Source of the DNA: Lentinus brumalis
Taxonomy: Eukaryota > Basidiomycota > Agaricomycetes > Polyporales > Polyporaceae
Assembly (NCBI GenBank): GCA_001792895.1
Contig: MARA01000004.1
Coordinates: forward strand, 496,001-560,000
Length of the DNA: 64,000 nucleotides
Direction of reading: 5' to 3'
Translations under genes and position numbers: made by a program
In this document: positions 25,206 through 37,370 of the stretch, piece after piece
How positions within the stretch are numbered: the first letter of the stretch is position 1
Layout of the letters: each line of letters opens with the position of its first letter
Notes under the pieces: model-generated
Told to the model about the DNA's origin: nothing
Databases searched by the model: none
Seen by the model: only the letters and a program-made list of their open reading frames with translations

Positions 25206-27912
25206 TTACTGCTGTCCTGCGGCAGCGGCCTTCCTCGCCGCCTCGTCCGCCTTTTCCACCGCGCGGGTCGCGGCCAAGACAGCCTTGAGCCCGCTCGCAG
25301 TGATATCGTTGTCGACGGCCACACCCCACATCGGCCACTTCGGATTGCCTCCGGGGCCCTCGTACAGAACCTCGACATACGACGCCGCCTTGACGTCGGA
25401 GCCCTCGCCAATCGAGTGCTCGACGTATTCACGGATCGACACCCGCCCGTCGAGCCCGCGGTTGACCGCCTCGACAGCAGCGGAGAGCGGGCCGTTGCCC
25501 TCGCCCTCGAGCACGACGTCCTTGCCGTTGATGGTGAAGCTCCCAGAGAGCTTGGCACGCCCACTCGCGTCCAGGTGCTCGAGCTTGAAGTTCTTCACCG
25601 CGAACCGGCCCTCCTCGTAGCTGTACGTCTCCCGGAAGAGCTTCACGAGATCCTCGTATGAGATCTCCCCGCCCGTGTCGCGGGTTGAGCGTTGAACGAC
25701 CTCGAAGAAGGACGCCTGCAGACGCCGCGGGAGCTCCAGCCGCAGGGAGTTGAGGATCGCGGTCGCAATGTCTGCCTGACCCGAACGTGCGTTGAAGCCA
25801 ACACTGAGCTTGAGTTCGGGAAGAGGGCGGTCTCCGATGGCGTTGTTGGCTGCACTGAGGAGAGCGCGCAGGCCGGATGCCGCGATATCAGCATCAACGC
25901 CCACGCCCCACCACGACTGGGTCGAGCGGCGGGTGTCCTTGATGTCCTCGCTCTGAGGTACGAGCTCGACGAAGGACGCTGCCTGGGCGTCCTGGTGCTT
26001 GTCAATGGTGTGTTCCGTGTACTCCCGTAGGGCCAGGTTGATGTCGAGATGCGTGCGCAGGGCATCCAAGAAAGCAGACAGCGGACCATTCCCATCACCA
26101 CGGATGACACGCAGATTGCCATCGACGGAGATGGTACCGTCGAACTGTCTCCGCTCGTCTGCAGCCTCGCCGCTCGCCGCTGGCTCCGACGAGATCTTGA
26201 AGGATTTGAGGACCAGACGTCCCTCGTACGCGGACCCACCAAAGTGATATGTTTGGCGGAACGCCGTGGTGATGTCCTCGACGGTCATTTCGCGCGCTTC
26301 ACGATCCGCGATGTCCTGCACGACCTGGTAGAACGAGATCTGCATCTTCCGCGGCATGTCCAGGCCAAGATGCTGCTGGATGAGGTACGAGATGCCGCCC
26401 TTGCCCGACTGCGCGTTGACACGGATGACAGCCTCGTACGTGCAACCGAGGTCTGCGGGGTCGATTGGCAGGTAGGGCATCTCCCAATACTGGGGCTTGC
26501 CTTCGCGCGCGGCCTGCTCGTGGCGGACACGCTGCATCTCGAAGCCCTTTTTGATCGCGTCCTGGTGTGAGCCAGAGAACGCGGTGAACACAAGTTCGCC
26601 TGCATATGGGTGTCTCGGGTGTATGGGGAGGTCGTTGCATGCGGTGACGACGTCGATGACTGCCTGAATGTCGCTGAAGTCCACCTTGGGGTGAATGCCC
26701 TGGGTGTACAGGTTGAGCGCGAGATTGACCAGATCGACGTTGCCCGTCCGTTCGCCGTTGCCGAACAAACACCCCTCGACTCGGTCCGCGCCAGCGAGCA
26801 TACCGAGCTCCGCCGCGGCGATACCGGTACCTGTGCGCGCCAAATGAGAGGTCGGAGGCAGGCTAAGTCTGGCATGGTGAACCTACCTCGGTCATTGTGA
26901 GGATGGAGACTGATGATGATCTTCTCGCGTTCGCTGATGTTGCGGCAGAAGTTCTCAATCTACAGATAATGTCAGACATGCGCAACGCTTCGACAGTCTG
27001 ACCAAACTCACCAAGTCCGCGTAGTGGTTAGGAGGCCCAATCTCGACGGTTGCGGGCAAGTTGAAGATGATGCGCTCGTCACCCAGCCCTGCTTTTCCCC
27101 ACGCAGCCTTGACCGCCTCGCACACCTCCACCGCGAACGCTGGTTCTGTCTGCGAGAACGTCTCCGGGCTGTACTCGTACCGGAACACTGTTCCATGCTT
27201 CGCCGTGCACTCTTCTGTCAGCTTCCTCACGATCTCCGTGTGCTTGACTGCAAGCTTGACGGTCTCCTCTTTTGAGTTGCGGAAGACGACTGTCCGGAAC
27301 AAACAGCTCGTCGCGTTGTACATGTGGATGATGGCACGCTTGCAGCCGGCCACAGCGTCGACTGTTCGCTTGATGAGGTCCTCCCGGGCAGGAGTCAGGA
27401 CCTGAGCTCAACCTTTGGTCAATACTTTGTCCAGATACGACCATGAACATGTCAGGGAGACGGAGCTGGTCGAAGATATTGACCGGCAGCTGCACGGATA
27501 CGCAACGCACTCCCTGGGTTGGACAGTGCACGGAGTACTAACCTGAATCCACACATCATCCGGTATCCTGCCCTCCTCTATCAACTGCCTCACAAAGTTG
27601 AAGTCGGTGTCACTCGCAGCGGGGTAGGCGACCTCGATCTCCTTGAAGCCGCACTTGACAAGCGTGTCGAAGAACACGAGCTTCTGGGCGATGGTCATCG
27701 GGTTCGCGAGGGCCTGGTTTCCATCGCGGAGGTCCGTCGAAAGCCAGATCGGTGGTGTCCGGTTGACTTTCGATGGCCACTGGCGATCAGGGAGTTGGAG
27801 GGGGTGTACGGCTCGTACTTCACGGAGGGGTCGGCGCTATGAGAGGAGGATATGGGTGAATACCCACGATGGTTCTTCAGCTTGTTGGGAATAACACTTA
27901 CAGCATCGGCAT
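25206..27912 (-). CDS. LEU4: 2-isopropylmalate synthase with duplicated regulatory domain
   Basis: Five exons, complement(25206..26830, 26887..26959, 27012..27401, 27543..27836, 27902..27912). It condenses acetyl-CoA with 2-oxoisovalerate, the first committed leucine step. Catalytic marks: [19 protein letters not shown] (metal His-x-His), FGNGERTGN and [12 protein letters not shown]. The C-terminal part is present twice: SGKGG...[12 protein letters not shown]...REYTEHTI...[14 protein letters not shown], then NARSGQ...[12 protein letters not shown]...REYVEHSI...[14 protein letters not shown]. The product is therefore about 797 aa, against about 600 for yeast Leu4. The start exon is only 11 nt (ATGCCGATGCT). 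Exon 2 is one base short: a G5 run at 27800-27804 (C5 on the coding strand) must be six to keep KYEPYTP in frame with DRQWPSKVN. The paralogue's exon is 295 nt, this one 294. Two TGACTCG motifs lie upstream. Confidence 0.92.
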
Positions 27913-28224
27913 CGTGTGTCGTGAAGGAGATAGAGTGGTGCGTCAAGGATGAAAAGGTACAAGTCACCAGCAGCACGGCGACATGGAAGTCAGGACGAAA
28001 GAGCGGCAGGTGCAGATGGTGCATGTTGGATCGAGTCAGGCTGCTGATATTGCATGTTCGAGTCATGGCCATTTGATGAAATCTCTGGCGGCAGTACTTC
28101 GAGACTGATGTTCGCGTATAAGTATCGATAGGCAGTGTGGCTAGAGTGACTGCTCATATTCGTACACGGGGCGTATGGCCCTACATACATGCAGATTGGG
28201 AGTCCCTTCGCACCCATTACTCGT
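27913..28224 (-). promoter_or_regulatory. LEU4 promoter with two Gcn4/CPC1-type sites
   Basis: 312 bp between HIS1 (stop side) and LEU4 (start side). TGACTCG on the minus strand occurs at about 28032-28038 and 28059-28065, roughly 120 and 150 bp upstream of the LEU4 ATG; the second is preceded by A, giving ATGACTCG. TGACTC is the established core of the Gcn4/CPC1 general amino-acid control element. Function here is inference. Confidence 0.6.
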
Positions 28225-29442
28225 CTATACTCTACAGTTGTCGAGGTTGAAGATCATGATATCCTCCGCGCCGATCTTCGCAAGCTCGTCCATCGCGTTT
28301 GCGATCTTGCTCTTCTCGACCATCACGCTCACCGCGACCCACTCCTCGTCCTCGAGCGGGCTGATTGTCGGCGCGCGCCGCCCGGGTGTGATCGCGGCCG
28401 CGTCGTGCAGCTTCGTCCGGCGAATGTTGTACTCGCACACGACGTAGCGCCCTGCGGCCACGACACCCGCTATGCGGCTCGTGACGAGCTGGATGAGGGG
28501 CTCCAGCGCGGGGTGTTTGGGCGTGCTGGACTTGATGAGGACGGCTTCGGTCTGGAGGACGGTCGCGATGGCGTGCAGGCCCGCTGCACGCATCGTATCG
28601 CCAGACTCTGTGGGTGTTGCATTGGTGTTGGGTGCACGAGGGTGAACGTGCGATTCAATCGGACTTACCGACAAGGTCCACTGCAAGCCCTGGGTGAGGA
28701 CTATCGCCAAAAGCATGTGAGAGCGGAAGGACGCACCAATACCGTCTGCAAGGCCGAGCGAACACGCAGCCTCCACACTGCCGCCGACGTACTCGATCTT
28801 CGTCCGCTTGTCCTCCGGGAGCTGTAACCGGTCGTCCAGGGACTTGAAGTACTGCCCTGCGAGCACCTCGAAGCTCGTCACGACGCGCTTGCCTGCAAGA
28901 TCCTCCACGGTCTTGATGTCTCCTGCTTCTGGCACCTGTACTTGCAGCGCGCATTTTCCAAAGCCGAGCTTGAGGGTCTCTGTTACGTGCTCTTGCATCT
29001 CGGATTCGAGGATGACATCTTGGCCGGTGATTCCAAGGTCGACGTTTCCCTTGCCGACGAAGGAGGGAATGTCGGATGCGGGGAGAAAGACACTGCACAG
29101 TCGACATGGTTAAATTCCGATATAGCGGCATGCGGGATGGACAGACAGGGCGATGTTATGGTTCTTCACTAGACATACGTCCAGTCGAGCGTGTCTCCGG
29201 AACTGGATGTCGGCACCTGGGGTACGTCTCCATCTCGGAACTAGGAGACGAACATTGTTACGACGTACCTGCCAGTAGCTCCAAGCACTTCTCGTGCAAC
29301 CTCCCTACGCATGGGTGAGACCGTGTATCTCCAGCGCACTCAGCGCACTCGGCGCACTAGCTCTGCACGGACCTTTCTTAGGGATCGCGAACAGCAGACG
29401 GCCGTCGAGGGAATCCGCGTCTACGAAAGAGGTGAGCTGCAT
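28225..29442 (-). CDS. HIS1: ATP phosphoribosyltransferase
   Basis: Multi-exon gene, ATG at 29442 and stop at 28225. It catalyses the first step of histidine synthesis, joining ATP and PRPP. The start MQLTSFVDADSLDGRLLFAI is followed by PKKG/RLHEKCLELLAG across an intron. Other family marks are FLPASDIPSFVGKGNVDLGI, VTSFEVLAGQYF, IEYVGGSVEAACSLGLADGI and, after splicing, VDLVESGDTMRAAGL. The C-terminal ACT-like regulatory domain (ITPGRRAPTISPLEDEEW, ending FNLDNCRV) places it in the long form, feedback-inhibited by histidine. Several introns use slightly weak donors, for example GTCTGT inside the NIAL/VFLPAS junction. It lies head to tail with LEU4, and a TGACTCG motif sits about 100 bp upstream. 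Confidence 0.94.
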
Positions 29443-29929
29443 TCTCGCATGATGAAACCAAGTTCACTAACTCATTTTATCACTCGCTCGGCAGTGCGAA
29501 CGTTGTGAAGGTGAATCAGAAGAACAACGCAGGAATTCCGAGTCATTCTGGCGAAAGTCGACTGCAAAGATCAAGTAAAGCCAGATTAGATTACCACTGG
29601 CGCCTGCATTACTTATTAGCCTGGCAAAGACCGGACCGACCATCCGTTTTAGCCACAACTTGAACCACGGTGACCATCCTCCTCCGCATGCGCAGGATCA
29701 TGAGTCCGATGCATGCTTGGAAGGGGGACTTTGATTCGTCAGTTACATGCCTCATGGTGCAGTCGGTCGCACGTACTTTGTATGGATTCGCCATCCGCCA
29801 GTTTCTCAAGGTCAGCTTCGTGGACTCCAGCTGACAAAGTTTCTCAGGACGTGAAGATAACTGTGAGGGCATTGAACACTGGTCCACTACGTTGCAAGCA
29901 CGTTGGTACAGAGACTCTCCAGCATTGGC
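29443..29929. promoter_or_regulatory. Divergent promoter of HIS1 and the MDR oxidoreductase
   Basis: 487 bp between divergent starts. A Gcn4-type motif, ATGACTCG on the minus strand, lies at about 29539-29546, roughly 100 bp upstream of the HIS1 ATG. Nothing else was recognised. Confidence 0.5.
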
Positions 29930-31301
29930 ATGTCATCTACCACCATGCACGAGGTCCCGAAGATCATGAAAGCCCTCGTAGTGTTGTCCGTACGTCAGAG
30001 CAGACCATGTCTATGTCTCGGGTTCTCATAACTTATTTGGTTTCAGGGGAATCGTGTGGAGGTCACGGAGCACCCGGTCCCTGAGGTCCGTGAAGGCGAC
30101 ATCCTCGTCAAGACGGTCGCTGTGGCGCAAAATCCAACCGACTGGAAGTGTACGCATCTCATCCCGACCAGCCATATCGGCACGCTGACTCTCTGATTTT
30201 TGCCGCTATACGCTAGTCGTTGACACCGGCAGGGCCAATATCGGCAGCGTGTCCGGATGCGACTGGTCCGGATACGTCGTCAAGACAGGGACGAACGTCA
30301 CTTCTCCCCGCGTTGGCCAGCACGTCGCCGGGTTCGTCATGGGCTCGACGTTCGCCGATAGCGGAGCCTATGCAGAATACGTGCGAACTCCCGCCGAGCT
30401 CTCGTGGGTCGTCCCCGACGGGACCCTCTCGCATGAAGAGGCCGCAACGATGGGATGCGCGTGCGTACCACAGATGAAGCGTACGTCATGCCGGGCTGAC
30501 TCCCGAGGGCTACAGATTTTGGACCGCTGCACAGGCGTTATTCCATCCGACGCGACTTGGGCTGGTTGAGCCTCCCGCCAAGGCCTCTGGTGAGGAATGG
30601 GTGTACATACACGGCGGCAGCTGTAAGCAGCTGTTCTTCCCTTCGCACGTCCTGGAGCACTCACATGAGACCACTTATAGCTTCCGTGGGGCAGTTTGGT
30701 GTCCAGCTTGCCGCGCTAGCAGGGTACAAGGTGATCACCACCGCCTCCCAGCGGAACTTCGATCTTGTGGCCTCGCTGGGTGCGTCCGCGGTCTTCGATT
30801 ACAACGACCCGGATGTTGTGAAGAAGGTCAAGGCCGCAGCGGGTGATTCGATCCAATTCGCGTTCGACGCGGTCAGCTCAGCAGATGCTCAAGCAATCAG
30901 CGCAGCCGTCATCGCACTGACGGGGGGCAAGCTCATCCATGTCCTCCCTGTGAACACCGCGGTCACGTCGAGGACTGACGTCGAACGCTCCTGTGCGCTA
31001 CTCCTCCTTCTCTCCGCTGACACATCTGACGTTACTGAACGGCCTTTGCACAGACACGCTCATCTACACATCTCTGGGCCGCGAGTTCACCTATGCCACT
31101 GGACAACACTGGCCCGCCGTACCTGAGGACAAGGAGCACATGGTCCAATTCTTGAAGAAGGTCCCTCAACTGGTGAAGGAAGGCAAGATCAAGCCGCTAC
31201 CGGTCAAACTTTGGGAAGGCGGGCTCGCCGCGATCCCGGAGGGGTTTAAGTACATGAAGGAAGGTAAAGTGAGCGCGGTGAAGATCGTATATCGGCTGTA
31301 A
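29930..31301 (+). CDS. MDR-superfamily zinc-type oxidoreductase (enoyl-reductase-like)
   Basis: Multi-exon gene, ATG at 29930 and TAA at 31299-31301, about 350 aa. The N-terminal GroES-like fold shows VPEVREGDILVKTVAVAQNP and SGCDWSGYVVKTG. The Rossmann part has SSVGQFGVQLAALAGYKVIT followed by SLGASAVFDYNDPD, the NADP(H)-binding pattern of medium-chain dehydrogenases. The N-P-x-D-W and G-C-D-W-S-G motifs without the structural-zinc cysteines match the zinc-independent quinone oxidoreductase/enoyl reductase group that includes fungal toxD-like and trans-acting ER proteins. The C-terminus reads EGFKYMKEGKVSAVKIVYRL, the usual family ending. Substrate unknown; the neighbours give no secondary-metabolite cluster. 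Confidence 0.88.
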
Positions 31302-31466
31302 GAGTCCTACGAATTGATGTGAGTATGATGACTACAGTACGGGCGCGAGGGAGTGTGGGTGGGTGCTTTCAAGTTCAGTCCAAATGCGACATAGATAACG
31401 AGGAATGGTGACGAGAAAAGAGACCGTATGTGACCAAGCAGACCGACAAAGTCAGCACGATATAAA

Positions 31467-32650
31467 TCAAAGCACAGAATGTCCAACGTTCGTCCATCTC
31501 GATGCTGACAGTGGGGTTGCTGTTCTAGCTGGCGCGGCGGGGGAGCATTGCTTCGTCCCATCGTGTTCCCCGCAGCCGCCAATAGCCTTTGCCCACACGC
31601 CATCACCGCCTTCGATTCTGTCCATCCACACCCCCTGGAGCTTCAATATGCACCCTCGGCTCGGGTCCGCACCGGGCGCAGGCTTTGGCATGTCCATCGG
31701 TGGCAAGAGCAAGACGTCCAGGCGTGCCTTGTCGGCGGACTTGCGGAGGCGTGCAGTAAAGTCGCGATACGACAGCAGAAGGGGCGCGTCGGTCGCCGCG
31801 GGCGCGGGAGGCACAGGTTGAATGACCACCTGTCTCAAATGGGGGAAGACGTCCGGCGGCGCACGGCGACCTGCGGAAGGAGCCAGTCAGTCTCAGTTGG
31901 CAGAAGCGGTACTGGAAACGTCTCACTCATAACCTGCTCCAGGCTGTCGACTGTGATACGAGGGTGGTGGTCTAACCTGGACACCCGCAGATGGGTGAGG
32001 TTCGGCGCGTGCTGCGCCCACTTCAGGAAGTCGACGTCCTTGTTGACGAGTGAGAAGATGTGATGTAGACGCTTCAAAGCTGGGTAAAGAGGGCGGTCGC
32101 TAGGGACAAAGTCGAATGGGAGGAAGCTCGGATCGCCTCCGACAAGCGTGAGCTCCTCTAGGCAAGGGAAGGCACACCGGACGACCATGTCGCTCCTCCA
32201 CTGTGCCTGCATGAGTGCCAGCGAGCGAAGGTCCGGGGCCACCGCGCGCATGAGGGTCGGTATAACGAGGTTAAACTGCTCGTCCAGGTTGTCCTGCGCG
32301 GAGCGCCAGTGTTGCGCACGGCGCTGCGACCACGCGAGGAACTCTGCGCGCGACTTCGGCTGCGTTTGCACGGCCGAGGCAGTATTGATGCCCTTTCCGA
32401 ACAGAGAGACACAGAGGTGCCGCACACGCGGGATCATGTCCTTTGCGCGGGCCCGCTCTGCTTGGTAGCATGCGAGGAACTTCTCGATCTGCGTGGCAGA
32501 GTTGATGAGTGTGACAGAGTAGAAACGGGCGGGGCGCGAGGCGTAGTTCATGCGTTTGGACACGAGGGCGAGCGAGCATCCGGTGCGCCCGCCATCGGTG
32601 CAAGCAAAGAATGAGATGAGCGTGAGCAGTTCGACTGCTAACTTGTCCAT
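31467..32650 (-). CDS. F-box-like protein, copy 2
   Basis: ATG at 32650, stop at 31467. It starts MDKLAVELLTLISFFACTDG, matching copy 1 (23627-24623) at most positions of the F-box-like segment. Leu-rich blocks LRSLALMQAQW, LEELTLVGGD and LTHLRVSRLD follow. The last exon joins if an 89-nt intron is taken from GTATCACAG to CTTCCGCAG, giving LDHHP-RRRAPPDVFPHLRQ, the same intron position as in copy 1. Between the F-box and the LRR-like part it has an insertion of about 30 residues (AEFLAWSQRRAQHWRSAQDN) absent from copy 1. A likely SCF adaptor; target unknown. Confidence 0.72.
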
Positions 32651-35600
32651 GTTGAAGGATCGGGGTTAACTCGAGGATGAGGATGGGGGATAGGAGGATG
32701 CGTTCGAGCGACTACTTGAGCATCGCACTGTATATAGCTGTGACGACTCCATCACTATAAGAAGAGCCGAACTCACGATGGTGAGAGAATGCTTGACGAC
32801 ACCGCCGATATTATTGCTGCTTGTGGACGATCGCGCTGGTTATTGGGCGCTGTTTCGGCATCCTGAGTTTGGGCGGCGGCGATCGCAGCAGGTCTCAATC
32901 ATTAGTCAATGGTGGGTCTTGCGGGAACTTACCACAGTTGGAAGTATAGGAACCACGGCTGCGACCATCATCGTCGAGAGACTTTGACCTTCTCCATGAC
33001 CATCAACGAAGACGCACTCTTCCTGATGTCTCTGTTGCTGTCAGTGGACGAAATCAGCTTACTGAGCAGCACTCTCTCGAGTTCTTGTCCTCATGAGCAA
33101 GTTGATAGGAAGTTGATGCATGCAAGTTGTGCTCTAGGTTGAAGTTCATCGATGATTGCTGAAGGCAGCAAGGTTCTTACGAGGAGCGCCGAGTAGGGTT
33201 GTACATAAACACAGCCACCCGCGCCCATGTGTCGCCTGCCTCCCGACCACCATCTCTCCTTCGGAGATTGTACCAGCATGCCCGACGGTCTCCTGAGCAG
33301 CTACCAGTAGAGGGTACGCCCGTCCATATACATGCCATCAGACTGACTCTCACACCCGCTCTTCTAGCAGCTTCATGCATCTACATCACATTCTGTAACT
33401 CGTATGTGACTGACTGAACCATCGCCAGCAGGCTATGATGCTTCCCGCGTCTTCTTCATGATTCATTATAGCAGCTACCGTAACAATTCGGCCGCCCAGA
33501 ACAGATGTCGAGGAGTATCGAGAACGCGCAGTCTGACTGCCGTGATGACTGTGCAGCTGTGCAGTGATTCGGATGACTACTCCAGTGCTCCGTGCTCCCG
33601 AGAACACCGGAAAGCAACATGTCGGCGGACGTTGTCAATATTACCGGTATGTTGCTGTTTGAGGAGGCACTACTTATCCCCAGTGCTTGTGCACTGTGAA
33701 GCCTCGCATTGTACTGTGAGTAGTATGGACGTCACCTGGTCACCAACACGTATACTACCTCACACGCTGGCGTCCGTGAGTATTGCCTACAGCACCCATG
33801 CTTCTCCAACTCCGGCCTGTGACTAACGCCTGAAGAACAATACAGCGTGTATGCGGCACGAAACGCCATATGAAACAGCGAGACGACGCCCGTCAAGTTA
33901 ACGAGGCTCGATACGAGTATCTCCGCCGTGTTTGAGATAATTTTGTCCGTTGCCTTCCTGACGACCGCGCCTACCGTTTCCAGGGAAGACCACACCGGGC
34001 ACACGTCGGGAAGGCCATGGGTCACAGCGCCATACCGGTGAACATATGCACTCTAGTCTCTACATAACCAAGACCTGTCCGTCACACCGCATGTCAACAG
34101 CACAGGAAACGACGGTTAACCGTTTATTGGCGCATAATTTTCGTACTTGGTAAGTGAAACTCGAAGTGCAAGTCAATATCGTATTCAAACTTTCGTCGCT
34201 GAGTTGTCTTCCTTTTTGCTTCAGTCTCCACGGGGACGACATACGCCCTCTCCGGACCAGAGGATGCAATAGGTGAGACATCGAAGCCTCCAGAACGCGA
34301 TACTCCTCACTTATCTTCTTCTTGTGGCCAGGCTGCCGGTGCACTCCCGCGTTGCGCGCAACATCTGACTTGGAACACTTCGCTTGAGAGAACCATGTCG
34401 CACGCACATCCGACCAGGAGCAGGGAAGACCCTCCAGGCCTCGCCTACGCGGAGTGTCAAGTATACTATGCAGTGGACAGGGGAGCTCACAGGCCACCAG
34501 TGTTGCTGTAGCAAGTCATACAGAACAGAGGCTATTGTCCGCGTATCCATGCCCCGCAACGCGTTCGCCGCGTTTCGTTCTCACCGACAGCGGCCATCTC
34601 CCCAAGCTCTCAAAGGCAGGCTCGCCGTTCTCACTTGAGGCTCACACATCCAAGCCGTCAGGAGTGCAAGCGTACTACGTGAGGCCACTTCTCCGTCCGA
34701 GGCGCTACACATCTTCCCCTCTGCAGCCGAATGCTATCGCCCACCGTGGGTCTCAGCAACACGGATGTCCGCGGAGAACTGCGGAACGGCCAACCTGCAC
34801 ACGCACGAGATCGCTCTCGAATAGTCAATGCCCACCTTCCAGCTCGCACTTAGGTCACAACCTCGCGCACTGGTCGCGCCGGACACCCAGCCTCGCCATG
34901 TCACGGAGGCCCGGGACCGCTGACTCCTACACGATGACGTTCTCACAACCGTCTCGACATGGAGGCTGAGGGACTGCAGCAGTCCGAACCAGGTCCGAAC
35001 CCTAGCACCTGCGTTGAGCGGTGTTTGAAAGCTCTGGGGACGTCGACGAGGTTCACATTCACATCGAACTCCCGCAGCACGACCACGACCAAATAGTGCC
35101 CTAACCCTACTTATCGATGGAACTCTCTCTCGAACATGTCCAGATACATATCGCATGACCGGCGCCACCACCGCCGAGTTTGCGACGCCCCGCGCACATT
35201 CCGCTCACATGTCCCACGGCCTGCGGACAGAACGTGCCTATCTCCGCCTCGAGGCACGGATATGTGGATATCCAAACTCTCCGCCTTTGCGCTGGCCTTC
35301 GTGCGCAAAAGCGACTACGATCGCTCGACAACCCGCACCAGGAAGGACGACACGCGCCGGCACGGAGGCAAATATCCAGCCTGGACGGGCGAAGTCAGGA
35401 AGCGGTTGCGGGCTCAGGAGGGTCATCCCAGAAATCGTGGCCTCGAGGTCGGAAGGTTGGAAGCCTGAAGGTTCTCTGATGGGAAGAGGCTGTGGCCTGC
35501 CACTCCAAAGTGCAGATTATCCAGACCATCTTGAGCAAGGCGCGCGGATGCTGAAGATGCAGGCTGCACATTCGCGCGATACGCGAGCAGTGATAGAATG

Positions 35601-36926
35601 TCCGTTGTCAAGTGCTTTTGCCCCCGTGTTCGCTCTGGAACTGCTCGGGGGGATGCACTTGCCCGGAAGAGAATCATGCAGGCCGATGGCTGTGTCGTAC
35701 GCTTGATGACCGAATGTTCGAGCGAACTGGACGAGCTGTGACCGACTTGAGCTGACTTGTCGCCTCGCCTTCGCCCCGCAAATGAACCTACATGAACGAG
35801 GCTTCTCAGGGCTTCTTCTCTCCATCTGCATGCAATGGAATGATCCATTCAGCCTTCCTCATGGTGCGGCATATCGCGGCATATTTTGCCTTCTGAGTCG
35901 GAAGTTGAAACCTGCCAGCGACTCTTCTCAAGCTCACGATACACACTTCCATTGCAACGTTCCGTGCAATTATCACAGATTCGACAGACGCAATGCAGCG
36001 TGTAAGACGCGTTCCCTACTAGCCTCTTCCCCATGGCCTGGCAGCATCGCTGGTACATCTGGTCCCACAAAGCAAGCCAGAACATACAAGGCAACGTCCG
36101 TTAACCAGTCAGCGCGAGGCTGGATATCCGGGTCTGTGTGGAACCTCCTCCTGCAAGTGACCAAGTGCAGAGTAGCGTATCGCAGCACAACGGCCGAAGC
36201 TCCTCGTGCGACGTGTGCGCCTGGACAATGCTCCCCGTACATCATCCGGCCAAGACACGAGCCCGCTCACGTTGCACGTCGAGCACCCCATGTCCGGCTC
36301 GCGATACGGTTTCCGACGCGTCGAATTCATCCTGACCCAAGCTACCCACAGTGCCCACACGCCCGCCGACCTCGCGGCCGGCGCGGGAAGCCTCACGGCC
36401 GCGCGCTCGAACGCCCCAAGCGTCCCGCATCAGCCACGAGGCGCTCCCCAGCTACGCCGAAAAATTCTGCCCGGAAATAGGTCCACGGTGCAAAATTGAA
36501 TATTGCTGCCCCCATGTAGCCGTAACCGTACACTGCACAGGGCCGTGGATGACACGGCCATGTGTGGGGTGTCCGTGTGTCCGTGCTGCAGATCCTTCGA
36601 CGCGAGCGGGCTGGGGCGACAGAGAAGGCCCGGAGACCGCAGTATCGCCCCAACCGGATACGGCATGGCCCGTCCCTCTCGTCCTGGGGAGGCTCGTGCG
36701 GGACGGGAGGCCGGGAGGTGCCCTCATCATGGTCGACGTGAGGCGGGCAAGAAGGTCAGCTGTGAGCTCCGTGCTTTCGTGGCGTGCGCGAACGGTGCAG
36801 GGGCGTTGTGAGTGTGTCTTCTAAGTTCTGTTTATGACATACATGTACGTTGACTCGAGAGACGGAAGGTAGGAAGACATGGGGCGTTGTGGCTGCGGCC
36901 GGTGCACGACCAAACGCCGAACAAGG
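32651..36926. other. Gene-poor 4.3-kb stretch left of the hAT transposon
   Basis: I found no frame with recognisable domains, splice pattern or sensible composition on either strand. Candidate frames (for example 34454-34969, 35155-35706, 35782-36480) overlap many others and look like chance openings in GC-rich DNA. It may be degenerate transposon sequence. Confidence 0.4.
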
Positions 36927-36934
36927 TTACATCC
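36927..36934. repeat. Target-site duplication, left copy
   Basis: TTACATCC immediately before the left terminus of the hAT element. The identical octamer follows the right terminus at 41014-41021. Eight bases is the size made by hAT transposases. Confidence 0.92.
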
Positions 36935-36947
36935 CAGTGTTGTGCCG
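36935..36947 (+). repeat. hAT left terminal inverted repeat
   Basis: CAGTGTTGTGCCG, 13 of 13 bases matching the right end in reverse complement; the next base differs (G against A). Confidence 0.93.
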
Positions 36948-37370
36948 GTCGACACAACTGTTGGCAGAGTTGGCAAGTTGGCAGGTGGACGCGAACAGGC
37001 GACGCGGTGCACAGTGCACCTTCCCACGGGAGAGGTCAACCTTCGCCCCTTTTCGGGGCCCAGCTAAGCGCTCATGGAAGCGGAAGGACGAGTAGCCTCA
37101 GGAAGGCGGGGCATTGATTGCTTAGCAAATCCAAACGCATGAACTCGTATGTGAGACCAATAAGAACGTTCTGAGGGGAAAATTGTGCAACTCGCTCTCG
37201 AATCAATGAAGATATACCATGTCCAAGCAGACATCGGCGGCGACTGTTGCCTAATCTGGTAAATAGAAGCGCTCATGCAGCTCGGAGTGCGATGCGACCG
37301 AGTTTGTCGACCTTGAAGCCACCAAATAACGACGTAGTGAATAGATGTCAGTAAAAGGTACTAAGGAAGG

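Noticed and set aside
25643..26875. Several long frames on both strands within LEU4
   Set aside because: Shadows of the GC-rich LEU4 last exon; only one frame carries the LeuA motifs.
33681..33700. Palindrome CAGTGCTTGTGCACTG resembling hAT ends
   Set aside because: Too short to be an element and without an 8-bp flanking duplication.
34454..36824. Dense set of open frames on both strands
   Set aside because: High GC makes stops rare; none has motifs, splice logic or a distinct composition.
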